Part shown: piece by piece, positions 32,158-39,439 of the stretch
Position numbering within the stretch: position 1 is the first letter of the stretch
Layout of the letters: each line of letters starts with the position of its first letter
Source of the DNA: Deinococcus hopiensis KR-140
GTDB taxonomy: Bacteria; Deinococcota; Deinococci; Deinococcales; Deinococcaceae
Reading direction: 5' to 3'
Assembly: GCA_943327755.2 (NCBI GenBank)
Contig: CALPYF020000013.1
Coordinates: forward strand, 37,364-101,363
Length of the DNA: 64,000 nucleotides
The notes under the pieces: generated by a model
The model's input: the letters and a program-made list of their open reading frames with translations, nothing else
Databases searched by the model: none
Told to the model about the DNA's origin: nothing
Translations under genes and position numbers: made by a program

Positions 32158-32510
32158 TGGTCCTGCACCGCCTGGCCGCGCACTGCGAGGGCGATCTGGT
32201 CGCCCTGGTCTCCCTGCTGGACGTTCTCGACGAGGACACGCTTCACGCCGCCCGGACTGAACGGGCCGCCCTGCCCACCCCACTCGCCCCGCAGCCCCTG
32301 AGTGCCGAGCAGCTTGACCAGCAGGCCCTCGCGGACGAGCGCACAGCCCAGCAGCTGGGCGAGCTGCGCGCGGAGAGCCTCGAGGCGTCCGGGCTCCCCC
32401 TGCCGGACCTCACCCGTCTGGACCGCCGGGCATACCTGTGCCTGGAGCTCGCGAGCCTCCTGCGGGACGCGGCCGCCCTGAGGCGTGAACTCGCCCTCGA
32501 CCTCGCCTGA
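32157..32510 (+). CDS. Helical hypothetical protein (117 aa)
   Basis: A mostly helical protein (VALVSLLDVLDEDTLHAARTERAAL; LDQQALADERTAQQLGELRAESLEASGLPL; YLCLELASLLRDAAALRRELALDLA). It starts within the stop of the gene before it. No family is recognised. Confidence 0.55.
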   Translation: MVLHRLAAHCEGDLVALVSLLDVLDEDTLHAARTERAALPTPLAPQPLSAEQLDQQALADERTAQQLGELRAESLEASGLPLPDLTRLDRRAYLCLELASLLRDAAALRRELALDLA

Positions 32511-32524
32511 CTCCTGGAGTGCCC

Positions 32525-32635
32525 ATGAATCTGCTCACCCTGTTCCTCGCGTACGTCGGCCTGCTCGCCACACTCGGCACCCTCACGGCCGCAGTCATCG
32601 CCGTGAAGGTCCGCCGGGGCCCCCGGCACCCGTAA
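32525..32635 (+). CDS. Single-pass small membrane protein (36 aa)
   Basis: A 36-residue protein with one hydrophobic segment (LLTLFLAYVGLLATLGTLTAAVIAV) and a basic tail (KVRRGPRHP). GGAG about 7 nt before ATG 32525 supports translation. The size and layout resemble holin-like or small regulatory membrane peptides. Confidence 0.5.
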   Translation: MNLLTLFLAYVGLLATLGTLTAAVIAVKVRRGPRHP

Positions 32636-32642
32636 CCAGTCC

Positions 32643-32663
32643 TGGCCCCCTGCCCGGGGGCCA
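32643..32663 (+). promoter_or_regulatory. Start-proximal hairpin 18
   Basis: TGGCCCCC/GGGGGCCA, loop TGCCC, 10 nt to ATG 32674, which opens only a 37-codon frame. Confidence 0.8.
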
Positions 32664-32673
32664 CGTGAGCCGC

Positions 32674-32787
32674 ATGCTCACCGCGATCCTGTCTGTCCTG
32701 ATCCCGCTCGCCCTCTGCCGCACCCTGTACGGAGGTTCCATGCACCCCACCCGCTCCAACGTCCCTTCTGCTGGGAGCCGCGCGTGA
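32674..32787 (+). CDS. Small hydrophobic peptide (37 aa)
   Basis: MLTAILSVLIPLALC at the N-terminus looks like a signal peptide or membrane anchor. The rest (RTLYGGSMHPTRSNVPSAGSRA) is polar. The ATG lies exactly 10 nt after hairpin 18 and the stop overlaps the next start (GTGA), which favours a real translated peptide. Confidence 0.5.
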   Translation: MLTAILSVLIPLALCRTLYGGSMHPTRSNVPSAGSRA

Positions 32788-33221
32788 CCGCCCTGGCGAG
32801 TCTGCTGCTCACGCCCCAGGGCACCCCACCTACGGCCCATGACGCGACGGGCTGCATGGCCGTGTGCGCCCTGCTCGTCGCGGCGCAGCAGCATGGTCTC
32901 GTGCCGATCCTGCCGGAGGACGCGCCCCGTGCCCGCGCCGCAGACGGGTACTGCGGCGACCATCTGAAACGCGTGGAGCCCGGCGAGGTGGAAGCCCTCT
33001 CCCTGGCGAGTCGCGTGCAGGAGCACCCGGACGCCCCGGCGTACCTGATGCACGAGGGCACGCTCCTGGTACTGGAGGACGGCCGCCTGATCTTCCGGGG
33101 GGTGCACCGGCACAGCGGACTGGAACGCGCGTACCGGGACGTCCGGTACGGGACGCTGCTGGGCCTCCGACACCGCCTGCCCGCCGAGCACCTCCTGACC
33201 TTCGAGCAGGTGCCCCTGTGA
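32784..33221 (+). CDS. Hypothetical protein (145 aa)
   Basis: Unknown protein (TALASLLLTPQGTPPTAHDATGCMAVCALLVAAQQHGLVPILPEDAPRAR...; HEGTLLVLEDGRLIFRGVHRHSGLERAYRDVRYGTLLGLRHRL). GTG 32784 overlaps the stop of the small peptide, and the gene itself overlaps the next by GTGA. Confidence 0.55.
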   Translation: MTALASLLLTPQGTPPTAHDATGCMAVCALLVAAQQHGLVPILPEDAPRARAADGYCGDHLKRVEPGEVEALSLASRVQEHPDAPAYLMHEGTLLVLEDGRLIFRGVHRHSGLERAYRDVRYGTLLGLRHRLPAEHLLTFEQVPL

Positions 33222-33565
33222 CGGGCGGCCTGATCCCCAGGCCGGACCTGATCACGTTCGAAGGCGAACCCATGGTGATCGGCCGGGTGAGCGTCTTCGC
33301 GTACCTGGACGGTGAGCCGACCGGGTTCCTCCTCGGGACGGACACCGAGTCGGACGCGCGGCTGCTGTACCATGCGACCCCAGCAGCGGTGACCTGCTTC
33401 CACCTGGACGCCCTGGATGCCCTGAACGACGCCCGCCTGACGCCGTTCCTAACGGCGCTGCGCCGGTGGAACCGGACGGGCGACGCCCAGGCTGCCCAGG
33501 AGGTCCTGACCCTCTGGGAGACCCCACTGGCCCGGGAGCTACTGCTGGCCCCCACGCTCCTATGA
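33218..33565 (+). CDS. Hypothetical protein (115 aa)
   Basis: Unknown protein (RPDLITFEGEPMVIGRVSVFAYLDGEPTGFLLGTDTESDARLLYHATPAAVTCFHLDALDALNDARL), a strand-rich half then helices. It starts at GTG 33218 within the previous stop and ends in ATGA overlap with the following gene. Confidence 0.55.
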   Translation: MTGGLIPRPDLITFEGEPMVIGRVSVFAYLDGEPTGFLLGTDTESDARLLYHATPAAVTCFHLDALDALNDARLTPFLTALRRWNRTGDAQAAQEVLTLWETPLARELLLAPTLL

Positions 33566-34056
33566 AACACACCACCAAGACCACCCTGCGGCAGGCCCTG
33601 AAGGTCCTGTCTCCCACCACCCTGCGCATGTTCGCCATCGAGATCGGCCTCGTGGAGCACCGGCGCGGCCGCGCGACGAACGAGGTGACGTCCGCGCAGC
33701 TCGCCGATCACGTGCACGCCCACCCGGTCCGGGCACGGCAGGTGGCGGCGTCCCTGCGCGCCGCGTCGAAAGATCCCCGCTTCCTGCCGACTCTGGAGGC
33801 GCTGGATGGGGTGCGGGGGGCGGGGCCACTCACGCTGAGCACGTGGACGCTCACGCCCGAAGGCCTGAACCGGGTGCGGGTGCAGCACGGTCAGAAGCCG
33901 CCGGTGTGGGTGGAGTACAGCACGGACGCCCGGGTGGGCCTGATTGCCCTCGCGGCGCCTGACGCCACGGTGGCGGCCCCGGTCCTGCCATCGACCTTCC
34001 CGGAGACGGTGGGGAAGGAACTCCCAGCGTTGATCCTGCCACCCGCCCCTCGCTGA
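33562..34056 (+). CDS. HTH-like hypothetical protein (164 aa)
   Basis: A 164-residue protein. Residues 1-75 are helical and basic and include TSAQLADHVHAHPVRARQVAASLRAASKD, a plausible helix-turn-helix. The remainder has strands with SVEY-like segments (PPVWVEYSTDARVGLIALAAPD). It overlaps the previous gene by ATGA, closing the run of coupled genes from 32674. Confidence 0.55.
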   Translation: MKHTTKTTLRQALKVLSPTTLRMFAIEIGLVEHRRGRATNEVTSAQLADHVHAHPVRARQVAASLRAASKDPRFLPTLEALDGVRGAGPLTLSTWTLTPEGLNRVRVQHGQKPPVWVEYSTDARVGLIALAAPDATVAAPVLPSTFPETVGKELPALILPPAPR

Positions 34057-34071
34057 CGCACCCTGCAGTTC

Positions 34072-34091
34072 TGGCCCCCTCCCGGGGGCCA
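34072..34091 (+). promoter_or_regulatory. Start-proximal hairpin 19
   Basis: TGGCCCCC/GGGGGCCA, loop TCCC, 10 nt to ATG 34102. Confidence 0.8.
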
Positions 34092-34101
34092 CGTGACACG
34101 C

Positions 34102-34452
34102 ATGATCGAAGCCAACGACAACCAGCAGGTCACCCAGTCCCCGACAGCAGCACCTCAGCCCCGCTCCTCGACCGTGCAGCTGAGTGCGCTCGTTCAGGAC
34201 CCTGCCACGCTCGAACGTCTCGCACTGGCCCTTCAGCACGCCCCGGACGCCCTGGCGGACGTGCTGAGTGTGGAACTGCCCGGGCTGCTGGATAGCGTGG
34301 GCGCGTACCACGTGGCCTGCCCGGGGTGCAGCGCGAAGCATGTGGAATGCACGCTCCTCGAAGCGCCGGACGAGACGTGGACGTGCCCCACCTGCGGGGT
34401 GGCGAGTGCTGCACACGACTGGATGCAGTCCCGCCGCGCGCTCCGCGCCTGA
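34102..34452 (+). CDS. Zinc-ribbon protein (116 aa)
   Basis: The C-terminal half contains ACPGCSAKHVECTLLEAPDETWTCPTCG: two CxxC knuckles about 25 residues apart, a zinc ribbon. The N-terminal half (SALVQDPATLERLALALQHAPDALADVLSVELPGLLDSVG) is helical. It probably binds nucleic acid or a protein partner. The start is set by hairpin 19. Confidence 0.65.
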   Translation: MIEANDNQQVTQSPTAAPQPRSSTVQLSALVQDPATLERLALALQHAPDALADVLSVELPGLLDSVGAYHVACPGCSAKHVECTLLEAPDETWTCPTCGVASAAHDWMQSRRALRA

Positions 34453-34459
34453 CCAGCCC

Positions 34460-34480
34460 TGGCCCCCACTCCGGGGGCCA
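34460..34480 (+). promoter_or_regulatory. Start-proximal hairpin 20
   Basis: TGGCCCCC/GGGGGCCA, loop ACTCC, 10 nt to ATG 34491, the start of a gene broken after 14 codons. Confidence 0.8.
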
Positions 34481-34490
34481 CGCGGCCGTC

Positions 34491-34683
34491 ATGGCAAAGC
34501 TGCTGATCACTCTCGACCCCGCGTGCCCTGAATAGCTACCGCAAGCCCTCTCTCAGGCCACCGGGAGTGAGATCGTCGCCCTCGAACGCGATGGACGCAC
34601 CCTCTATGCCGCGTGCCGCCGGGTGGGGCTCACCACGGCCCTGATCGGCACGGTGCACCTGCTCGACCATCCCCTTCCGAAGG
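34491..34683 (+). pseudogene. Small gene broken by an in-frame TAG
   Basis: From the hairpin-marked ATG the frame reads MAKLLITLDPACPE, then TAG, and continues in the same frame as coding-looking sequence (LPQALSQATGSEIVALERDGRTLYAACRRVGLTTALIGTVHLLDH). The sequence changes character at about 34680, where the thioesterase/MerR cargo begins, so the 3' end may also be missing. A nonsense mutation next to an insertion is the simplest explanation. Confidence 0.5.
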
Positions 34684-34854
34684 GGAATAATGCTCCGCTG
34701 ACCAAGGAGAGAGAGGACCGTAATCCCGTGACCGCTGGCACGAAAATGGGCGCATACGCTTTACTGAAAACCTGCTGGATGCATCACTCAATGACAGTTG
34801 TCGATGACATGCGGAGTCCGTTTTCTTTCCGGGTCGGTGACCAACGGAAGCGGT

Positions 34855-36111
34855 CTACTCCCAGATTGAGCGGAGCGTGTCCACCCTCGCCTGCCAGGCC
34901 AGCACTTGCAGGTGGGCATTGGCCTGATCCTGACCACCCATCGCCGTCCAGGGCACCGAGATGTAGGTGGGGAGCCCTGGCAGGCTGAGCGAATGTCCCG
35001 CGGCAGGGTCAGTGAGATGCTGTACGGGCAACTTGGCCTGTTCACGCCTGAACTGGGCCACCTGGCTTAACTCCATGGCAGGCCAGACCTGATCCTCACC
35101 TCCACTGACCAGCAGAACCGGACCGGCAATCCTCTCGACCGGGATAGTCGCTACCGCGATGTCCTCCCTAGATGCCCGCGCCACTGCTTCCCGGTGAATG
35201 GGCGTCATGTTATAGGGGCCTGATCCACCGAAGAACGCCGACCAGTCCGTCTGGTAGGGAATATAGGGGAGGGGATTGCCGCCCCATGCCCACGAGGACA
35301 TCGGCTGACCCGCCGGAAACTGCCTGGTCCGGTCAATCCCCTCAAAGATCAGCCCGCTAGAAGCGATGGCCGCCACGGCACCCACGTCTGAAGGGAACGT
35401 AGACCCGATGAGCAACGCGGCTTCCGCTCCCTTGGACGCGCCGGTCACGCTGACACGGCGCCCGGCCACTTCGGGCCGGGCGCGCAGCCAACAGAGGGCG
35501 TCATGGAAGTATTCCAGGGGAATATTGATCAGATCGGCAGGCAGCGTGGAGTGTGGAACGCCGAAATAGGCCAGATTGAGGACTATCAAGCCCTCAGATG
35601 CCAGGAGGGCGGCCACGGTGTCATACAGGCCCCCTTCTGAACCCCCCAGAAAGAGACACGCTCCACGCAGGTCTCGCCCGGAGGCCGGTGCCAAGAGTTG
35701 CCCGTACAGCCCGTTGTCACGCACATCCTCCACCTGAAGGTCAGGCCAGCGGGAGAGACGCCGCGTGGTCGCTCGGGCCTGTTCCTGATCACCCACCGTG
35801 AGAGAAAGCGTCAGGTCGTACCCACCTGGCGGCAGTTCGAAGAACGCTGGAAAGAGGTCAGGGCGCGGTCGCAAGCTCCAGATCAGACCGGAAGGGTTGA
35901 TCCCCTGGTAGCTGCCGTCCAGGGCAGGATCGCGGGCCAGATTGAGCTGCCCGTCACCCCTCGTTCTGAAGCTCGCTGAGGACCGCCACACCTCACCGTG
36001 CAGATCGGTCGTTTCGGCCGTGACAGTGACTCCGGTAAGCGGAGGCAGATCACTGGCTTGAAGGTTGAATGGGGCGGACAGGAGCGCGTCGGGTGTGACG
36101 TTCAGCAGCAT
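34855..36111 (-). CDS. BAAT-family acyl-CoA thioester hydrolase/acyltransferase
   Basis: A 418-residue member of the acyl-CoA thioesterase/bile acid-CoA:amino acid N-acyltransferase family. The N-terminal beta-sandwich (LPPLTGVTVTAETTDLHGEVWRSSASF...) precedes an alpha/beta hydrolase domain with the nucleophile in VTGASKGAEAALL (near residue 225), an Asp in VSGGEDQVWPA and a His in AAGHSLSLP. Homologues in bacteria often process acyl-CoA or confer tolerance to small compounds. GGAGAGG about 6 nt upstream favours the ATG at 36111 over GTG 36129. It is transcribed with merR from the left-pointing promoter at 36949-36979 and opposes the plasmid genes around it. Confidence 0.8.
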   Translation of the reverse strand: MLLNVTPDALLSAPFNLQASDLPPLTGVTVTAETTDLHGEVWRSSASFRTRGDGQLNLARDPALDGSYQGINPSGLIWSLRPRPDLFPAFFELPPGGYDLTLSLTVGDQEQARATTRRLSRWPDLQVEDVRDNGLYGQLLAPASGRDLRGACLFLGGSEGGLYDTVAALLASEGLIVLNLAYFGVPHSTLPADLINIPLEYFHDALCWLRARPEVAGRRVSVTGASKGAEAALLIGSTFPSDVGAVAAIASSGLIFEGIDRTRQFPAGQPMSSWAWGGNPLPYIPYQTDWSAFFGGSGPYNMTPIHREAVARASREDIAVATIPVERIAGPVLLVSGGEDQVWPAMELSQVAQFRREQAKLPVQHLTDPAAGHSLSLPGLPTYISVPWTAMGGQDQANAHLQVLAWQARVDTLRSIWE

Positions 36112-36156
36112 AGGGAACCTCTCCGGCACGGCACGGCCGGGTGGTGGAAGGTGAGT

Positions 36157-36930
36157 TCAGTTCAGCAGGAAGCCGAGTTCGGTGCCCTCTGGGGTGTCCA
36201 GGGTGTAGGCAGAACCTGGGTGGTGGCCGTCCTGACTGGCCGCGAGGTAGATGGCGCCATACGTGGCGCTGAACGTGCGCCAGTCGTCCCGGTGGAGCGC
36301 GCAGACCACGGGAGTTTCCGGGAGGGTCATGAAGCGGACGCGGCCCTGTCCGACCAGTGGCTCAGCCACAGGGAGGCACACCTCGGTCTGGAGAGGACCG
36401 CTGAAGTAGTCCTGCCCGTGGTAAAGGCCGAAGTCCATGCCCTGCACCTGAACCCCAGCGGTCTGGGCGTGCTGGCGTAACGTCCAGACGCTCTGGCGGT
36501 AGTAGGTGTCAAAGCTCTCCGCTTCGGCATTCATGGTGAGACTCAGGACATGCTGCGCCTCCCAGCAGCGGTACCGGACGCTCACGCTGGGTAGCACCCG
36601 CCGTCCATTCAGTAGTTCCCCTACCTCCAGCAGCAGTTCACGTTTTCTCTGAAACTGTTCGATGAGGCGTCGCTCGTGCCGTTCGAGAATCGCCGTGGCC
36701 TGCTCCGGGGAACCGCTGAGAAGGTCGTTTAATTCATTCAGGGGAAGGTCCAGGGCGCGCAGATGGGCGAACCTCTGGCCGAGCGGAATCTGTTCCGGGG
36801 TGTAGTACCGGTACCCGTTGTCCTGATCAATCTGGGCAGGCGAGAGGATTCCGCTGTCGGCATAGAACCGGAGTGCGGAGACACTGAGGCCGACCAGGGA
36901 CGCAAACTGTCCGATGGAGAGCAGTTTCAT
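36157..36930 (-). CDS. MerR-family regulator with effector domain
   Basis: A 257-residue MerR/BmrR-type activator. The N-terminal winged HTH reads LLSIGQFASLVGLSVSALRFYADSGILSPAQIDQDNGYRYYT, followed by a dimerising coiled coil (about 75-115). A C-terminal GyrI-like small-molecule-binding domain includes WRTFSATYGAIYLAAS and ends in DTPEGTELGFLLN. It probably controls itself and the thioesterase gene downstream. AGGAGG lies 5-7 nt before the ATG. Confidence 0.85.
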   Translation of the reverse strand: MKLLSIGQFASLVGLSVSALRFYADSGILSPAQIDQDNGYRYYTPEQIPLGQRFAHLRALDLPLNELNDLLSGSPEQATAILERHERRLIEQFQRKRELLLEVGELLNGRRVLPSVSVRYRCWEAQHVLSLTMNAEAESFDTYYRQSVWTLRQHAQTAGVQVQGMDFGLYHGQDYFSGPLQTEVCLPVAEPLVGQGRVRFMTLPETPVVCALHRDDWRTFSATYGAIYLAASQDGHHPGSAYTLDTPEGTELGFLLN

Positions 36931-36948
36931 GCTTACCTCCTAGGCGTC

Positions 36949-36979
36949 AGTGTGAAGTCTCAGGCCGCTTGAGAGTCAA
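36949..36979 (-). promoter_or_regulatory. MerR-type promoter with 19-bp spacer
   Basis: On the minus strand TTGACT (36979-36974) and CACACT (36954-36949) are separated by 19 bp, the long spacer typical of MerR-activated promoters. The spacer contains the partial dyad CTCAAGCGGCCTGAG. Confidence 0.5.
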
Positions 36980-37040
36980 GGGCAACACCCCAAGGTGTCT
37001 GCGGTTACCCGTTGTTCGTACCCCCGGGGCACGCCAGGAC

Positions 37041-37088
37041 ATGCGCGTGACCCTGACGCCCGAGCACGTGGACGCCCAGGTGGCGTGA
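37041..37088 (+). other. Possible 15-codon gene remnant
   Basis: A short frame (MRVTLTPEHVDAQVA) preceded by AGGA, lying between the cargo and the next hairpin. It may be a truncated gene left at the right edge of the insertion. Confidence 0.25.
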
Positions 37089-37093
37089 AGCCC

Positions 37094-37112
37094 TGGCCCC
37101 GCCCCGGGGCCA
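37094..37112 (+). promoter_or_regulatory. Start-proximal hairpin 21
   Basis: TGGCCCC/GGGGCCA, 7-bp stem, loop GCCCC, 10 nt to ATG 37123. It is the last copy with this spacing. Confidence 0.75.
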
Positions 37113-37122
37113 CGCCTCACGG

Positions 37123-37647
37123 ATGCCGAGAACGCCCCGCACCCCACGCACGCCCGAGCAGGCCAGTGCACGCAACGCCCAGCGCTGGAATGACCGCCAG
37201 CGTGCCCGCCTGCCCCTGTTCATGGACGCCGGGCTGGAGGGCGACCTGATCCGGACTGGCGTCCTGCGCGACCGCCGCCCTGATCATCAAGTCCGGCTGA
37301 ATGAGGACCTGCGAGAGCGGCTCGGGGCGCTGGAGGCGGCAGCGGCCGTGCGCGGTGAGCAGTTCCGCCGCTCAATGAAGTCCCACTGCCCAGAGACCTA
37401 TCCCGCTGCGCTGCGTCAGTTGCGCCGCCTGCGGGCGCTCGCGCCGAGCCTGCGGCGGGCCATCCACACGAGCGATCACTGGCTCACGGCGCTGCGCCGC
37501 GCGCTTCCCGAGGGCGCACTCCTGAACATCCTGGACGAGATCTGGACAGAGCACGCCCAGACGCTGCGGCAGCTGTCAGACATCGACGCGCGCATTCAAC
37601 GGAAGACCGCGCTTGGCCAGGTGAACCCCTGGCACCCCGTGGACTGA
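37123..37647 (+). CDS. Helical basic protein (174 aa)
   Basis: A 174-residue Arg-rich, helical protein starting MPRTPRTPRTPEQASARNAQRWNDRQRARLPLF. An amphipathic middle (LNEDLRERLGALEAAAAVRGEQFRRSMKSHCPETY) and C-terminal helices follow. It is probably nucleic-acid binding. Its function is unknown. The start is set by hairpin 21. Confidence 0.6.
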   Translation: MPRTPRTPRTPEQASARNAQRWNDRQRARLPLFMDAGLEGDLIRTGVLRDRRPDHQVRLNEDLRERLGALEAAAAVRGEQFRRSMKSHCPETYPAALRQLRRLRALAPSLRRAIHTSDHWLTALRRALPEGALLNILDEIWTEHAQTLRQLSDIDARIQRKTALGQVNPWHPVD

Positions 37648-37655
37648 AGTCGAGA

Positions 37656-37913
37656 TCAGAGGAGCAGCGTGACGAGGCCCGCGGCAGCCACACCACCAGT
37701 GAGGTACACGGGCATCCGTCCGAGGGCCGCTGTGACCCGCTCGCCAGGCCGAACAAAACCAAGCGTCCACACGTTCAGAAGGGCCAGCGCCACGACGAAC
37801 CCACAGGCCAGCAGGACCGCCCAGTGCAGGAGCGGGAGAGGGAACACGACGGCCAGCAGGACGCTCACGAGAAGCGCAGCGGCAATCAGGAAGGTCTCCT
37901 GATCGGCCGTCAC
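37656..37913 (-). CDS. Small membrane protein (85 aa)
   Basis: An 85-residue protein with three hydrophobic stretches (FLIAAALLVSVLLAVVFPL; WAVLLACGFVVALALLNVW; VYLTGGVAAAGLVTLLL). It overlaps the stop of the gene to its right by ATGA, so the two are co-translated. It lies tail to tail with the helical protein, 8 nt apart. Confidence 0.6.
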   Translation of the reverse strand: MTADQETFLIAAALLVSVLLAVVFPLPLLHWAVLLACGFVVALALLNVWTLGFVRPGERVTAALGRMPVYLTGGVAAAGLVTLLL

Positions 37914-38632
37914 GAAGCCACACCAGTACGAGTCATAGGTCTACTCTGCACAAACAGGGCTGCCAGGGGCAAGACCACGCCCGGTCCGACGAGTTCACCC
38001 GCGCGCTCCTGCAGGAAGGCGGCGGGCACACTGAGCCCGTCCGCGCTCACGACGAAGAGCATACCTGTGGGGTGCGCCCAGACGACGTGCCCGCCCAGCT
38101 CCCGGGCGTGCGGCCACGCCCCCATGCGGCCGGTGACGGCACACGCCGTCCAGTGGCGCACCCACGCCGCGAGGGCCGGGTGAACGCCGCACAAGCGGAC
38201 GCCCTGCACCTGACGGGCGAGGTGGAGTCCCGACTGGGGGTCACGGGTGGTGACCGTGAGGTGCGGGGCGAAACCGCCGCCGTGCGCGGTAGGCGTATCC
38301 AGGGTTGGGTGGAAGGCCTGGACACTGAGGAAGCGAGTCTGGCTCACGCTGTACCGGACGCCGCCGGTGGCCAGGGTGAAGCGGACGGTGGTGACGTGCA
38401 AGGTCTCCTCGACGAGATCCTGCTCATTCAGGGCGGTCAGGGGCTGGACGTGGTAGCGGACCTGGCCGGCCTGGGTGTTCAGGAGGTGCGCGACCCGCAA
38501 GGCATTCGCTTCCGGGCAGTGCAGGACGTGCAGTGGGGTGCGGACGGGGCCGCCGGGGGCGTCGTGGGTGCGCAGGAGGGCGAACACGCCGGGAACGGGC
38601 GCGCCATCGTGGGGGTGTGGGGGGAGGGACAT
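37910..38632 (-). CDS. Hypothetical protein (240 aa)
   Basis: A 240-residue protein of unknown function with mixed strands and helices (GVFALLRTHDAPGGPVRTPLHVLHCPEANALRVAHLLNTQAGQVRYHVQPLTALNEQDLVEETLHVTTVRFTLATGG...). The ATG at 38632 is preferred to the longer frame because upstream residues are low-complexity. It is co-translated with the small membrane protein. Confidence 0.55.
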   Translation of the reverse strand: MSLPPHPHDGAPVPGVFALLRTHDAPGGPVRTPLHVLHCPEANALRVAHLLNTQAGQVRYHVQPLTALNEQDLVEETLHVTTVRFTLATGGVRYSVSQTRFLSVQAFHPTLDTPTAHGGGFAPHLTVTTRDPQSGLHLARQVQGVRLCGVHPALAAWVRHWTACAVTGRMGAWPHARELGGHVVWAHPTGMLFVVSADGLSVPAAFLQERAGELVGPGVVLPLAALFVQSRPMTRTGVAS

Positions 38633-38704
38633 AACCAGAGCGTCCCGTGCGTAGGGGTGACGAGTGCAAAAACATGCGGTCCCAGTGGACCCGGTGGTCA
38701 GGGG

Positions 38705-38727
38705 TGGCCTGCCCGGGGGGCAGGCCA
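38705..38727 (+). promoter_or_regulatory. Distal hairpin A (no start codon 10 nt away)
   Basis: TGGCCTGCCC/GGGCAGGCCA, 10-bp stem, loop GGG. The following gene starts 68 nt later at 38795 with its own AGGAG. Confidence 0.65.
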
Positions 38728-38794
38728 GGGCAGAGGGGTTCACGCGTGTCGCACGCCGATCACGCCCGTTTCGTCCTCATTCCAGGAGCACCCC

Positions 38795-39304
38795 ATGAAC
38801 GAGATTCCGCACCGCAGCAGCCTCGTGCTGGTCGACGCCATCGGCACCCGCATCACCGTGTACGCGAACACTCCGCAGGAACTCCGCGCCCTGCAACGCG
38901 AGTACGGACGGCGAGGGTACCGCCCCGAAGGGGAGATCCCGTGCGGCGGCCTCCAATTGCCGTACGCGCAGCACGACACGTTCGACTGGTCGCTGATCGG
39001 CGCGACCCCGTGGACGAGCCCGGATGGAGAGCGGGGCGTGATTCATGACGGCAGCTTTTACAAGCTCAGGGAGCTCGAAGCCGTGGACTCCAGGAAGATG
39101 AAGTTACCTCAGGCCCTGAAGTACAGCCGTGGGGCCCGGGAGACCGACCCGGAGCACCTCGTGGAGGAATCGAACGGGGAGTTCAAGTACCGGACGCTGA
39201 TCATGTTTCGGGGTGGCGGGAAGGCCATGCCGGAATTCAGCCTGCCGGGCGGGCAGCGGCAGCGGCACGCGGTGGGGCCCGCGCAGGAGAACGCCGCCGA
39301 CTGA
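38795..39304 (+). CDS. Hypothetical protein (169 aa)
   Basis: A 169-residue plasmid/phage-type protein (SSLVLVDAIGTRITVYANTPQELRALQREYGRRGYRPEGEIPCGGLQLPYAQHDTFDW). The C-terminal tail is polar. CAGGAG about 8 nt before ATG 38795 decides the start. The earlier part of the same frame lies opposite the 240-aa gene and is shadow. Confidence 0.6.
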   Translation: MNEIPHRSSLVLVDAIGTRITVYANTPQELRALQREYGRRGYRPEGEIPCGGLQLPYAQHDTFDWSLIGATPWTSPDGERGVIHDGSFYKLRELEAVDSRKMKLPQALKYSRGARETDPEHLVEESNGEFKYRTLIMFRGGGKAMPEFSLPGGQRQRHAVGPAQENAAD

Positions 39305-39363
39305 CCCGCGAGTGGGGGAGAGGACCGTGCCTCTTCCCCTCCCGCATGCCTTCGCTTCAGGGG

Positions 39364-39388
39364 TGGCCCCACCGATGCGGTGGGGCCA
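39364..39388 (+). promoter_or_regulatory. Distal hairpin B (no start codon 10 nt away)
   Basis: TGGCCCCACC/GGTGGGGCCA, 10-bp stem, loop GATGC, 51 nt upstream of the helicase start, which has its own AGGAG. Confidence 0.65.
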
Positions 39389-39439
39389 GGCCGCGCTGCA
39401 ACCCCACGCGCTCTGTCGTGGCGTTCAGGAGACCCCATC

